From assembly GCA_913778085.1 (NCBI GenBank), contig CAJYXJ010000004.1, forward strand, positions 27,346 through 91,345: a DNA stretch of 64,000 nucleotides, in the 5' to 3' direction. Source of the DNA: an uncultured Chryseobacterium sp. (GTDB lineage Bacteria; Bacteroidota; Bacteroidia; Flavobacteriales; Weeksellaceae). Shown one piece after another: positions 44,436 to 53,048 of the stretch (positions within the stretch are counted from its first letter, which is position 1; the number at the start of each line of letters is the position of its first letter). The translations under genes and the position numbers were made by a program. A model generated the notes under the pieces. That model worked only from the letters and a program-made list of their open reading frames with translations, was not told where the DNA came from and did no database searches.

Positions 44436-44867
44436 TTATTTAGTTTTAATTGTTTTACTGGTTGGTATCAGCGTTAAATTCTTTGCATCCAGCAGATCAG
44501 CTTTCTTTACAGTCTCGTTCTCATTGAAGTTCACAAGGCCGGTACTTTCCGATTTCCTCGCTTTGTTCTGGCTGTTAACTGTAGCTTTCAGACCTTTGAT
44601 AAAGGCAGATTTCTGCGTGCGGGATAACCCGTCCGTTCCGATATACAGATTGTATTCGCCTTCCCGGCCGCGGCCTGTCTCCTGGTAAATTTCCAGATTT
44701 CTGACTTTGTTCTTACTTTTAAACTGAGCCAGATAATTCATAACCGGTTTATCGGAAGGTGTTCCACAGCACACGCTGGCATATCCTACCTGAAGATAAT
44801 TTTCGCTTTTCTGGGCAAAAAATAATACTGAGCTGAATAATCCTATGGTTGCTAATACTTTTTTCAT
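44436..44867 (-). CDS. Secreted protein of unknown function
   Basis: A 143-residue protein with a signal peptide (ending LFFAQ). The mature part has a vicinal Cys pair in GYASVCCGTPSDKP, a central GREGEYNLYIGTDGLSRTQKSAFI stretch, and a Ser/Lys/Thr-rich end. I recognise no family. It sits 31 nt after the beta-lactamase gene and 6 nt before the dehydrogenase gene, so it is very likely co-transcribed with both. Confidence 0.75.
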   Translation of the reverse strand: MKKVLATIGLFSSVLFFAQKSENYLQVGYASVCCGTPSDKPVMNYLAQFKSKNKVRNLEIYQETGRGREGEYNLYIGTDGLSRTQKSAFIKGLKATVNSQNKARKSESTGLVNFNENETVKKADLLDAKNLTLIPTSKTIKTK

Positions 44868-44898
44868 TTTTAACGGTTTTAAAATTAAGCTTAAATTT

Positions 44899-45777
44899 TT
44901 ACTTATTAAAATAATCCCAGACCGACTTTGAAATATCCGAGATCATTTTGCAGTTTACCTCTTGCGTTTCCGTTGAGTTACTGACAAATACAGCTATTGC
45001 ATAATGCTTGCCATCGGGCAGGGTAACGATGGCAATTTCGTTTTCAGCACCTGTTAAGCCCGCATTGTTCTTCCCGGAAGCTCCCGTTTTCCGTGCCACA
45101 GGCGTCCCTTTCGGAAGCTGGGCGATCAGTTTATTCATTCCTGTGGAGGTAGAAAGCAGAACATTCATTAAGTAATCCGTGGATTTTTCAGATAGTAATT
45201 TTCCGTCATAAAACTTTTTCAGAACTTCAGTGGCACAAACTGCAGTGCTGTAATTTTTGTACTGGGCATTCCAGTCCCGGTGCATGTCTTCTTCGGTATA
45301 CTTAATCTGAAAACCTTTTACGCCTTTGGAATCCATAAACTTCTGCACGGTCTTTGTTCCGCCCAGCAGCTTAAGGAGAATATCGCAGCCATTGTTGTCG
45401 CTTTTCGCTACGGTATATTCAATGACTTCGCTCAGGGGAACGTCAACGCCTCCGTTCGGATATTTATCTCGCAGTGGCGACCAGGTATCCGGATGTAAAT
45501 CCGACGAGTTCAAAGCGACTTTCTGATCTAAAGACAGTTTTCCCCGATCCACAAAATCCAAAACCGCTGCCGCAATATGAAACTTAAAGACACTCTGCAT
45601 CGGAAGCTTTTTATCCCCGTTTTTACTATACTTAAAACCATTTTCAAGACCAAGGACTGAAACTCCGACGGTTGCATTTTTACCCTGAATAATTGAACTG
45701 ATCTTTGAATCCAGGCCCTGTTGCTGGGCAAAACCGAACACTGAAACTAAAAGGAATAAAAGAATGGTCTTTTTCAT
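44899..45777 (-). CDS. Class A beta-lactamase (subclass A2, CGA/CIA/PER-like)
   Basis: A 292-residue exported serine beta-lactamase. After the signal peptide (ending FGFAQ) come Ser62-x-x-Lys65 (MQSVFKFH, Ambler 70-73), Ser126-Asp-Asn128 (KSDNNG), Glu162 with His166 four residues later (TEEDMHRDWN; Ambler 166 and 170), and Lys230-Thr-Gly (ARKTGASG). A His at Ambler 170 in place of Asn and the ESBL-like loop are marks of the A2 group, which includes the Chryseobacterium CGA and CIA enzymes. The gene looks chromosomal: no mobile element touches it and composition is like its neighbours. Confidence 0.93.
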   Translation of the reverse strand: MKKTILLFLLVSVFGFAQQQGLDSKISSIIQGKNATVGVSVLGLENGFKYSKNGDKKLPMQSVFKFHIAAAVLDFVDRGKLSLDQKVALNSSDLHPDTWSPLRDKYPNGGVDVPLSEVIEYTVAKSDNNGCDILLKLLGGTKTVQKFMDSKGVKGFQIKYTEEDMHRDWNAQYKNYSTAVCATEVLKKFYDGKLLSEKSTDYLMNVLLSTSTGMNKLIAQLPKGTPVARKTGASGKNNAGLTGAENEIAIVTLPDGKHYAIAVFVSNSTETQEVNCKMISDISKSVWDYFNK

Positions 45778-46183
45778 ATTTCTTTGCTTATATTAAATTT
45801 AAAGTAAGGTAACAAAAGTACTTTTTATAATTGCTATTTAGAGGGCCAAAGTTTTTAAAAGATAAAAATTCAGGAATTTTACTACAGGCAGCAAGGATTT
45901 TTACAGATGACAACATGATTTCCAGGACAAAATAGGATTTTAAAATAACATCCGTAAAATTTCAACATACGGTTTGTCATCTCCGCAGGGGATCTCAACG
46001 TAGTATTAGAGAACAGTTCGGAAAGATTCTTACTCGGATCTTTACAGAATGACAAGCGTTGTGGATATTAAGTCGAGTTAATGTAAAACTTTGATTTCTT
46101 TTTAGGCATTTTATGATAGAATAAGCAAATTGGTTAAATACCAAAAAAAAATCCCTCTTAAAAAAGAAGGATTTAATTTTTAA
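45778..46183. repeat. Intergenic region with decayed inverted-end element
   Basis: No gene is seen. Bases 45973-46057 start with TTTGTCATCTCCGCAGG and end with CAGAATGACAAG, so the ends are inverted (TTGTCAT / ATGACAA), like a short dispersed element or decayed MITE that I recall in Chryseobacterium. Near its right end is the terminator of the DUF5362 gene. Confidence 0.45.
46149..46174 (-). terminator. Terminator of the DUF5362 gene
   Basis: Read on the minus strand, AAATCCTTCTT and AAGAGGGATTT pair over 11 bp with a G-T pair and are followed by a run of T residues. Confidence 0.75.
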
Positions 46184-46627
46184 TTACTGTCTCATACCAT
46201 TCATTCCGGTTAAAATAATACCGACGACAGCAAGAATATAAATTCCAATTAAAACGATCGTGAGGATTCCGATAAACTTATAATGCGATTTTAAATATTC
46301 AAAAGCTTTTACCAGGCTTGTCTGATTATTCGAGCGCAGTGCCGTTTTCATATTCGACGAAAATTTATACAGCAGATTGATTGGGATAAAATAAAATGCA
46401 GCAAGTGCCAGGTAAAAAATTCCTATCCACGAACCTCCGCTCATGGGTCCCATATTTATTGATGAACCTACGGCAAATAATACAAAGGCGGCCAGCACCA
46501 TAAAACCGATACCGATATATCCCAGGATGGATAAAAAGGTAGTCCATTTTGCGGCTTCATCCAAAAAGGATTTTGCGGTTGCATCGATTCTTAATTCTTC
46601 AAACTGTTCAAAAGGAGATTTTTCCAT
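46184..46627 (-). CDS. DUF5362 family membrane protein
   Basis: A 147-residue protein with three to four transmembrane helices (about 28-52, 66-88 and 116-142) and a short cytoplasmic N-terminus with LRIDATAKSFLDEAAKWTTF, followed by YKFSSNMKTALRSNNQTSLVKAFEYLKSHYKFIGI. This matches the DUF5362 group of Bacteroidetes membrane proteins, whose role is unknown. It is 95 nt downstream of the GH5 gene on the same strand. Confidence 0.8.
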   Translation of the reverse strand: MEKSPFEQFEELRIDATAKSFLDEAAKWTTFLSILGYIGIGFMVLAAFVLFAVGSSINMGPMSGGSWIGIFYLALAAFYFIPINLLYKFSSNMKTALRSNNQTSLVKAFEYLKSHYKFIGILTIVLIGIYILAVVGIILTGMNGMRQ

Positions 46628-46722
46628 AGATTATTATTTTTTCTGCAAAATACTTAAAAATATCGTAATCCGTACATTTCCGACCGATTGTTTTTATCAG
46701 ATCATTAATCGGCTGCCGGTTT

Positions 46723-48444
46723 TTACTTTATCTCGAAATCTTTCAGATTTATCCCGTCGTTCTCAAAATAAATGCGGATTTTATTTTCTCCTCTTTTTAA
46801 GTTAAATCCTTTAGAGGAAGTGGTCTTCCAAATTTCATTTCCGCCGGTTGCCTGTAAAGAAACAATGCCCAATTGTTTTCCGGAAGTATCTTCGATCCTG
46901 ATCTTTGCAGGACTGGTGCTTGCATACTGGATGTAAATAGTGTAAGATTTTGCGGCTTTCACGTTAATGGTGTACTGAAGCCACTCACCGCTCTCCGTTT
47001 TTCCAACATAATATTCGTTGTTTTTACCTTTGTAAATGTCGACACCGTCGTTTCGCAGCTGGTTTCCGGAATTCCATTCGGATCTTTTCGCCGGATCGCT
47101 TACCCAAAGGTTGACGAAATCTTTATCCAGATAGGCGGTACCCATTCTGCCCAGGTCATAATCCGTTGCTGAGATCTTTCCGGGAACCTGGAGGTTCCTG
47201 AATGGTTTTGTGGAGCTGTCTGTAGTTTGCCTGAACATCGCATCGATCACATCATTTTTAATCTCTACATTGCTGAACTTATAGTTGTCAGCAATTTGCA
47301 TCAACGCTTTTTCAGCGAATTCTTTAGAAGGTTTTTCACCGCCGTTCTTCCAGTAATCCAGAAGTTTCTGATATTCCGGAGTAATTTTTACATTCGTAAT
47401 CCCGGCAATATTGTCGATCTTTTTCATCGGCCAGAAGGCATAACCGATGTTGTGCCTGTCTAAGAGCCGGATGAGTTCCGTAAACCAGACGTTGGAATTT
47501 TCTCCCGTTTCCCCCAGCCAGATCGGGGCGTTGTATTTTTCCCGGAGATCCAGCGCAAATTTCAGGGTAGCATCATCATTATTGTTCCAGTATTTATGGA
47601 AGCTGAACACCATATTATTGTCCCAGAGCGGGGTTAAACCGTTGTAATTGTTGCCCCAGCCGTTTCCTTCGAGAATAATAAGGTGCTTTTTGTCGACCGT
47701 CCGGATTGCTTCCGTAATTTCTTTCTGCAGTTTCCAAAGCGGGGCATTGGACCTTTCATCCGTTCCGTTTGGGTTTTTTCCGGTAAAGTTGATGTTCGGC
47801 TCATTGATCAGGTCGTAACCGCCGATCCATGGCTCATCCTTATATCGTTCCGCCAGTTTTTTCCAAAGAGCAACCGTTTTCTTTTGGTTTTCCTCACTCT
47901 CCCAAAGCGATGGCTTCGATTTATCATTGTCGGAAATATTTACATCGTTTCCCTGTCCGCCGGGAGCGGCGTGAAGATCCAGGATCAGGTACATATTGTT
48001 GTCGGCGCACCATTTCAGAAGGTCGTCAGTCATGTCGAAACCTTCTTTCAGCCAGGTATTCTGTCCTTTTACCGGCTCTTTTTCAATTGGCAGTGTGTAA
48101 AGGTTGTAGTGCATCGGAAGCCGGATCGAATTGAATCCTGCTTTTTTCAGGAAATCGATGTCCTGTTTGGTGATCCCGTTTTTAAGATACGCTTTGTAGA
48201 ACTCGTTCATTCCATCTTCACCGGTCAGTTCTGCGATCTTTTCTTTGATTTTGTATTGCGGACCGGCAAAATCGGCCGTTTTCAGCATATAACCTTCCTG
48301 CAGCATCCATCCGCCGAGACCAAGGCCCCGCAATTGTATATTTTCACCTTTATCATTAACAATTTTTTGACCCTGTGTCTTCAATAACTGTGATGTCCCA
48401 AATTGAGACAATAAGAAAGCGGATAGTAGGATGGCTCGTTTCAT
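46723..48444 (-). CDS. GH5-family glucanase with C-terminal CBM6/35-like domain
   Basis: A 573-residue exported enzyme. The signal peptide ends near FGTSQ; residues 25-375 form a GH5 TIM barrel with acid/base Glu215 in YDLINEPN, nucleophile Glu312 in WLGETGEN and the GFNSIRLPMHY strand; residues 430-573 are a jellyroll with the CBM6/CBM35 look (GMGTAYLDKDFVNLWVSD, EWLQYTINVKAAKSYTIYIQYAS, KRGENKIRIYFENDGINLKDFEIK). GH5 enzymes with this set cut beta-1,4- or beta-1,3-glucans; substrate is not fixed by sequence. It lies alone, 24 kb from the SusCD locus, and has its own -7 element at 48506-48513. Confidence 0.9.
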   Translation of the reverse strand: MKRAILLSAFLLSQFGTSQLLKTQGQKIVNDKGENIQLRGLGLGGWMLQEGYMLKTADFAGPQYKIKEKIAELTGEDGMNEFYKAYLKNGITKQDIDFLKKAGFNSIRLPMHYNLYTLPIEKEPVKGQNTWLKEGFDMTDDLLKWCADNNMYLILDLHAAPGGQGNDVNISDNDKSKPSLWESEENQKKTVALWKKLAERYKDEPWIGGYDLINEPNINFTGKNPNGTDERSNAPLWKLQKEITEAIRTVDKKHLIILEGNGWGNNYNGLTPLWDNNMVFSFHKYWNNNDDATLKFALDLREKYNAPIWLGETGENSNVWFTELIRLLDRHNIGYAFWPMKKIDNIAGITNVKITPEYQKLLDYWKNGGEKPSKEFAEKALMQIADNYKFSNVEIKNDVIDAMFRQTTDSSTKPFRNLQVPGKISATDYDLGRMGTAYLDKDFVNLWVSDPAKRSEWNSGNQLRNDGVDIYKGKNNEYYVGKTESGEWLQYTINVKAAKSYTIYIQYASTSPAKIRIEDTSGKQLGIVSLQATGGNEIWKTTSSKGFNLKRGENKIRIYFENDGINLKDFEIK

Positions 48445-48505
48445 AATGGTTTTAAATATTTAAATAATAGGAGATTGTTTTAAGAAATAAACTTTTAAGT
48501 ATTCG

Positions 48506-48513
48506 CAAATATA
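48506..48513 (-). promoter_or_regulatory. -7 element (TATATTTG) of the GH5 gene
   Basis: Exact TAnnTTTG on the minus strand, 61 nt before the ATG at 48444, giving a leader of about 55 nt. Confidence 0.45.
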
Positions 48514-48556
48514 TTAAAATTATTTAATCATAAGGAATGATTGAAAAAGTTCGTCA

Positions 48557-48586
48557 AATAAAAAACGGGCTGCAACAGCCCGTTTT
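48557..48586 (-). terminator. Terminator after the Gfo/Idh/MocA - membrane protein pair
   Basis: An 11-bp perfect stem (AAAACGGGCTG / CAGCCCGTTTT) with a CAA loop; the T-run lies on the minus-strand exit side, just after the stop of the 159-residue protein gene. Confidence 0.9.
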
Positions 48587-48606
48587 ATAAATATTTCAGT
48601 TAATGA

Positions 48607-49086
48607 TCAATGTAAATTATAGGACAGCACGGTTAAAAGCAAGCCCAATATTATTTGAGGAAATATTTTTTTAAAAGAAGCGCCCCTAAAATAAAAATAG
48701 CTTAATGCAGCAAACAGAACGGCTGATACGATAATGCCTGTAAAACTGACATATACCGAAAAATCTTTAAAATTTTCAGCCCATACGAAAAAATTCAGTG
48801 CTATTTCTAAAATGGTAATCACAAGGAATAAAGTATTCCACGGATTTATTACTTTACGGTTTAATAAAAAAGCGATAAATCCAGCCACTCCAAAAATCCC
48901 TTTGAAAAGGGTAATGAAGACATTCCAATGATCAAACGGAGAAATCTGTAAAAAAGTTTTATAGGGCTGATAAATGCTTTTCGTAATATTATAATCTTTG
49001 ATAATAAAGGTATAGCTTACGTATAAGCACATAAGTGCCAGATACAGTAGGATCAGCGGAAACAGATATTCTTTTTTATTTTTCAT
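48607..49086 (-). CDS. Small membrane protein of unknown function
   Basis: A 159-residue protein with five predicted transmembrane helices (about 7-25, 57-75, 82-102, 112-130 and 137-155). No motif is recognised. Its ATG overlaps the stop codon of the upstream oxidoreductase gene by ATGA, so the two are translationally coupled, and the terminator at 48557-48586 closes the pair. It may act with the oxidoreductase in envelope sugar metabolism, but this is a guess. Confidence 0.75.
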   Translation of the reverse strand: MKNKKEYLFPLILLYLALMCLYVSYTFIIKDYNITKSIYQPYKTFLQISPFDHWNVFITLFKGIFGVAGFIAFLLNRKVINPWNTLFLVITILEIALNFFVWAENFKDFSVYVSFTGIIVSAVLFAALSYFYFRGASFKKIFPQIILGLLLTVLSYNLH

Positions 49087-50051
49087 TGATTACCGATAAG
49101 CTTCATAATCTCCAGAGCAACTTTTAGTGCTTCCGTTCCGTCCCCGATAGAAACTTCCACATGCTTGTCTTCGGTAATTGAATCGGCAAAAGAATTTAAT
49201 TCATCCAAGATGGCATTGTTCGGCTGAATGTTCGGATATTCAAATAAGATCTGATTTTTTTCGCCCTCCGCATTTTCAATAATCATATCGAATGGAGTAG
49301 GGGTTTCCGGCGCATCTTTCATCCGGATGACTTCCGCTTTTTTCTCCAGGAAATCCACCGAGATATAAGCGTCTTTCTGGAAGAACCGGCTTTTTCTCAT
49401 GGCTTTCATCGAAATTCTGGAAGTTGTTAAATTCGCTACGCAGCCGTTTTCAAATTCGATTCTCGCATTGGCAATGTCCGGGGTTTTGCTCACGACACAA
49501 ACGCCGCTGGCATGGATATTCTTCACTTTTGATTTTACCATGCTCAATAAGATATCAAGATCGTGAATCATCAGGTCCAGTACTACCGAGACATCCGTTC
49601 CGCGGGGATTGAACTCCGCCAGGCGGTGAATTTCAATAAACATCGGATTGTTGATGTATTCCTTTGTTGCTATAAAGGCAGGATTATATCTCTCGACATG
49701 TCCTACCTGTGCCTTAATGCCTTTTTCCTCGCATTGTCTGAGGATTTCCTCGGCTTGTTCCAGGGTTTGGGTTACCGGTTTCTCAATAAAGAAATGAAGC
49801 CCTTTTTCAATAGCTTTTAGAGCATAATCATAATGATAAACCGTAGGGGTCACAATATCCAGCATATCGATCTGCTCAAGCAAATCATCAAAATTTTCAA
49901 AGAATGGATATCCGTATTCTGCTTCGAGTTTCCTCCCGTTCTCCGCATCTTTATCATGAAATCCTACAAATTCGTATTTATCCGACTGATTTAAAAGTCG
50001 CAAATGGATTTTTCCCAAATGTCCGGCACCTACCAAACCTGCTTTTAACAT
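49083..50051 (-). CDS. Gfo/Idh/MocA-family oxidoreductase
   Basis: A 322-residue NAD(P)-dependent sugar or inositol dehydrogenase-like enzyme. The Rossmann motif GLVGAGHLGKIHLR (5-18) is followed by HFFIEKPVTQ with the catalytic Lys of the EKP motif near 96, and by the C-terminal beta-sheet domain. VLDLMIHDLDILL matches the substrate-site His/Asp helix of this family. Members include UDP-sugar 3-dehydrogenases of envelope polysaccharide and lipid A synthesis; the substrate here is not fixed. It is coupled to the small membrane protein gene downstream. Confidence 0.87.
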   Translation of the reverse strand: MLKAGLVGAGHLGKIHLRLLNQSDKYEFVGFHDKDAENGRKLEAEYGYPFFENFDDLLEQIDMLDIVTPTVYHYDYALKAIEKGLHFFIEKPVTQTLEQAEEILRQCEEKGIKAQVGHVERYNPAFIATKEYINNPMFIEIHRLAEFNPRGTDVSVVLDLMIHDLDILLSMVKSKVKNIHASGVCVVSKTPDIANARIEFENGCVANLTTSRISMKAMRKSRFFQKDAYISVDFLEKKAEVIRMKDAPETPTPFDMIIENAEGEKNQILFEYPNIQPNNAILDELNSFADSITEDKHVEVSIGDGTEALKVALEIMKLIGNQ

Positions 50052-50492
50052 AGTTTTATTAAATTTCCGTAAAGATAATAAATTTAAGGTTTCAGCCTAG
50101 ATGATAGATTTTAGGCCGAAAACCAGAACGCAACCATTTAAAATCTCTCCGTCTACTTAAGCATCTTGTTGAAAAAATAAAACGGCGCAAAATTTTCAAA
50201 GGAAAAGTCCTGCTTTTAAATCGCAAGAAATTTGACGCTGCCAAATTTATATACCCTAATGCCTATCACTAAAATCATTGTTCTTTTTAAAATTAATGAT
50301 CCTCACTTTTATCAACTGCTTATTTTTCCAAGTCTTTACGGTATTGCATATTCTAACTTCCGCCTGAAGAGAATTTTTGACGGGTGATTCCGTGAATGGT
50401 GAATGTTGAATTTTGCGTTGCAAATGGATAAGCAAGGCCGAATTAGTTTCGTTCATACGCATTAATTTCATATACTCCTTCTGCTTTCGGGG
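50052..50492. other. Intergenic region with no supported gene
   Basis: A 441-nt stretch before the pcm promoter. A minus-strand frame at 50256-50504 encodes 82 residues of basic, low-information sequence and overlaps the shared repeat fragment AGAATTTTTGACGGG (50370-50384) also found at 1142-1156, so I treat it as non-coding repeat debris. Confidence 0.5.
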
Positions 50493-50523
50493 TTGACAGA
50501 TCATAAATGTTTTTATATTTTTG
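50493..50523 (+). promoter_or_regulatory. Promoter of pcm
   Basis: TTG (50493-50495), 20 nt spacer, TATTTTTG (50516-50523): a full consensus flavobacterial promoter. The predicted transcription start near 50530 lies after the in-frame start at 50507, so translation begins at the ATG at 50558. Confidence 0.7.
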
Positions 50524-50557
50524 TGGAAATTACTTTGTAAATCTAATAGTGGCCATA

Positions 50558-51208
50558 ATGCAGGACTCGTTTGTACATAAAGGGAAAAGAAAGATTTTAG
50601 TAGATTATCTCCGGAACAGGATCGGGATTTCGGACGAGCATGTCCTTGCCGCTATGAATGAAGTTCCGAGACACCTCTTTATCGAAAGTATTTTTGAAGA
50701 TTTTGCCTATGAAGACCGGGCGTTTCCGATCCTGGCGCACCAGACTATTTCCCATCCTTCCACGGTAGCGGAACAGTCGGAGCTGCTACAGGTAAAGCCT
50801 GGAGAAAAAGTGTTGGAAATCGGTACGGGATGCGGATATCAGACTGCCGTTTTATTAGCGATGAAAGCCCATGTATACACGGTTGAACGGCAGAAAGACC
50901 TTTTCGATTTCTCAAAGAAGAAACTTCGCGAAATGAACCTTTATCCTAAATTCCAGAGCTTTGGGGATGGTTTTGCCGGGCTTCCTACCTTTGCCCCTTT
51001 CGATAAGATCATCGTAACCTGCGGAGCTTCCGTATTGCCTACGGAACTTCTGAAGCAGCTGAAAGTCGGTGGTAAAATGGTAATTCCTTTAGGACCAATC
51101 GACGAACAGGTATTGTATCGCTTCACTAAAGCTTCCCAGACAGAATTTGAGAAAGAGGAATTCGGAGCTTACAAATTTGTTCCGATGCTGGGCAATACCA
51201 ATCAATGA
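50558..51208 (+). CDS. pcm: Protein-L-isoaspartate(D-aspartate) O-methyltransferase
   Basis: A 216-residue SAM-dependent enzyme that methylates isoaspartyl residues so that damaged proteins can be repaired. It shows FEDFAYEDRAFPI, the family block HQTISHPSTVAEQSELLQ, the SAM motif VLEIGTGCGYQTAVLL and the post-motif YTVERQKDL. The start is set at ATG 50558 (MQDSFVHKGKR) because the promoter at 50493-50523 excludes the longer frame from 50507, whose extra 17 residues are hydrophobic and not family-like. Confidence 0.94.
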   Translation: MQDSFVHKGKRKILVDYLRNRIGISDEHVLAAMNEVPRHLFIESIFEDFAYEDRAFPILAHQTISHPSTVAEQSELLQVKPGEKVLEIGTGCGYQTAVLLAMKAHVYTVERQKDLFDFSKKKLREMNLYPKFQSFGDGFAGLPTFAPFDKIIVTCGASVLPTELLKQLKVGGKMVIPLGPIDEQVLYRFTKASQTEFEKEEFGAYKFVPMLGNTNQ

Positions 51209-51305
51209 TTCTGATCTTATGGATCGGGACACGGCTGAAATTTAAATTCGGTTCGGAATGAAAATTGAATGCGTTTAAAAATATAATCAATTAAATCTTA
51301 ATGCA

Positions 51306-51554
51306 ATGGATACCAACAGATTTAAATCATCACAGGATTTCAGCAACATTCAGAAAAACATGGAGAATAACCCGGGATACCATACCGGAAGTTATTCTCA
51401 ACAGGTAAAAGATTATATTAACGATATGAAAAGTCAGAATCAGGAAGCCACAAAAGAAGGATTTATGACCCATACCCGCAAAACGGCCCGCGAAATATGG
51501 GAAGAAATTGAAGAGCTGGCATCCGATGCCTGGGATAAACAAGAAGACCAATAA
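51306..51554 (+). CDS. Small hydrophilic protein of unknown function
   Basis: An 82-residue soluble protein rich in Gln, Asn and Lys (QDFSNIQKNMENNPGYHTGSYSQQVKDY) with a C-terminal amphipathic helix (TRKTAREIWEEIEELASDAWDKQED). Low hydrophobicity and even charge suggest a disordered or stress-related protein. It ends in a clear terminator. No family is recognised. Confidence 0.7.
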   Translation: MDTNRFKSSQDFSNIQKNMENNPGYHTGSYSQQVKDYINDMKSQNQEATKEGFMTHTRKTAREIWEEIEELASDAWDKQEDQ

Positions 51555-51573
51555 TTTTTAATATTAAAGTTGC

Positions 51574-51609
51574 AACCTCATTCCGGATTTAGGGAGTGAG
51601 GTTTTTTTT
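51574..51609 (+). terminator. Terminator after the 82-residue protein gene
   Basis: AACCTCATTCC pairs with GGAGTGAGGTT over 11 bp with one G-T pair, followed by eight T residues. Confidence 0.85.
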
Positions 51610-51832
51610 GTAAAAGTATCTTTTAATTCAGCATGATTCATTTGAACCGGATTTAATCTGTATTGATTTTATTTTTAGTAATTTAAAACCATAAGCATGA
51701 ATGCGGCATAAATATAATATTCAAATGTTAATAAAAATTGCATAAAACGTGACACAATTGATGAACTATAATGAATCGGAGGCCGTTAACAAATTTATGT
51801 TTACGTCGAACTCAGAATAGAGTTATATTATT

Positions 51833-52015
51833 TTGGATTTAAAGACCACTCGTCATGAAGCTGACGGAAAAAACTTCCGTCATCCGGCTTTTCTTTTCCT
51901 GCCGTCTATCATAGGCTTGCTTTACTTAATACTGATGACCGGTACTGAAATTCTTATCGCTTTATGGTTTGCTTTTTGTTGGTTCAAAACTTTTAAAGAA
52001 AAGGAAACCAGATAA
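51833..52015 (+). CDS. Possible small membrane protein, TTG start
   Basis: A 60-residue frame from a TTG at 51833 has a short hydrophilic N-terminus and two adjacent hydrophobic helices (FLFLPSIIGLLYLILMTG and EILIALWFAFCWF), ending in a basic KEKETR tail. It stops 10 nt before the 2-hydroxyacid dehydrogenase gene. No ATG start and no family are seen, so it may be a small leader or a chance frame. Confidence 0.35.
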   Translation: MDLKTTRHEADGKNFRHPAFLFLPSIIGLLYLILMTGTEILIALWFAFCWFKTFKEKETR

Positions 52016-52025
52016 AAGATTAAGT

Positions 52026-53000
52026 ATGAAAGTATTCATTACAAAAAGAATTCCTGAAGCAGGCATCCGGATGCTGAAAGACGCAGGATTGGAAATTTTT
52101 ATTCCCGAACACGAAAATCTGTCGCATGAAGAATGGCTGAATTACTGCAAAAGTACCGATCTGATCCTGAGTGTGGGAAGTGAATTCAGATACGATAAAG
52201 ACTTTTTTAATAATTGTCCGGAAGTGAAAGCTATTGCCCTATATTCGGTAGGTTTCGATCATGTAGAAATTAAAGAGGCTACCATGAGGAGTATTCCGGT
52301 GGGTAATACACCGGATGTGCTGAGCAAAGCAACTTCCGATGTTGCTTTCTTACTGATGCAGGCAGTAGCAAGGAGGGCCAGTTATAATTTTGAAAAGGTA
52401 AAATCGGGAAACTGGGGCGATTTTGATCCGCTGCATGCGCTGGGACAGGAGCTGTACGGTAAAACGCTGGGTATTTTCGGGCTGGGAAGAATCGGAATGG
52501 AAATGGCTAAAAAGTCGAAGGCTGCTTTCGGAATGGAAATCATTTACCACAACCGCAACCGTAATGAGGAAGCCGAAAAAGAGCTTGGAGCGAGATACGT
52601 TTCTTTTGACGAACTGATTGCGGAATCCGATGTTCTGAGTATTCATGCTAACTTTAAGGCGGAGCAGAAAGAACTGTTCGATGCTTCGGTTTTTGAAAAA
52701 ATGAAAGACAATGCCGTTTTTATCAATACGGCAAGAGGTGGATTCCATAACCAGAAAGACCTGTATGATGCTTTGGCGGAACATAAGATCTGGGGTGCAG
52801 GACTGGATGTCACGAATCCCGAACCGATATTTAAGGACGATCCTATTCTGGAGCTTTCAAACGTATGCGTGCTGCCTCACATCGGCTCCGCCACCGTTGA
52901 GGCGCGGACGGGAATGGCAGAAGTAGCGGCCAAGAATCTGATCGCCTTTTCTGTGGGCGACCGTATGCCGGCATGTGTAAACCCGGAGGTCTATTCTTAA
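52026..53000 (+). CDS. D-isomer-specific 2-hydroxyacid dehydrogenase (glyoxylate/hydroxypyruvate reductase type)
   Basis: A 324-residue NAD(P)-dependent enzyme. It shows the split substrate/coenzyme layout with GLGRIGMEMAKK (nucleotide-binding, near 153-164), the catalytic Arg in INTARGG, the Glu in DVTNPEP and the His in LPHIGSAT. The pattern fits D-glycerate/glyoxylate reductases better than D-lactate dehydrogenase, but exact substrate is open. The start is the ATG at 52026 (MKVFITKRIPEAG), which begins the fold; the longer frame from a TTG at 51969 adds a basic leader that overlaps the small gene upstream. Confidence 0.92.
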   Translation: MKVFITKRIPEAGIRMLKDAGLEIFIPEHENLSHEEWLNYCKSTDLILSVGSEFRYDKDFFNNCPEVKAIALYSVGFDHVEIKEATMRSIPVGNTPDVLSKATSDVAFLLMQAVARRASYNFEKVKSGNWGDFDPLHALGQELYGKTLGIFGLGRIGMEMAKKSKAAFGMEIIYHNRNRNEEAEKELGARYVSFDELIAESDVLSIHANFKAEQKELFDASVFEKMKDNAVFINTARGGFHNQKDLYDALAEHKIWGAGLDVTNPEPIFKDDPILELSNVCVLPHIGSATVEARTGMAEVAAKNLIAFSVGDRMPACVNPEVYS

Positions 53001-53048
53001 TCTTGGAATTATTTTTGTTTTATTTCAAAGACACTAAAAAACAACAGT

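Noticed and set aside
44899-45777. Recently mobilised resistance gene
   Set aside because: No insertion sequence or integron feature adjoins the beta-lactamase and its composition is like its neighbours, which fits a chromosomal species enzyme.
50256-50504. Minus-strand 82-residue frame upstream of pcm
   Set aside because: Basic, low-information sequence, overlaps a shared repeat fragment and the pcm promoter, with no family-like pattern.
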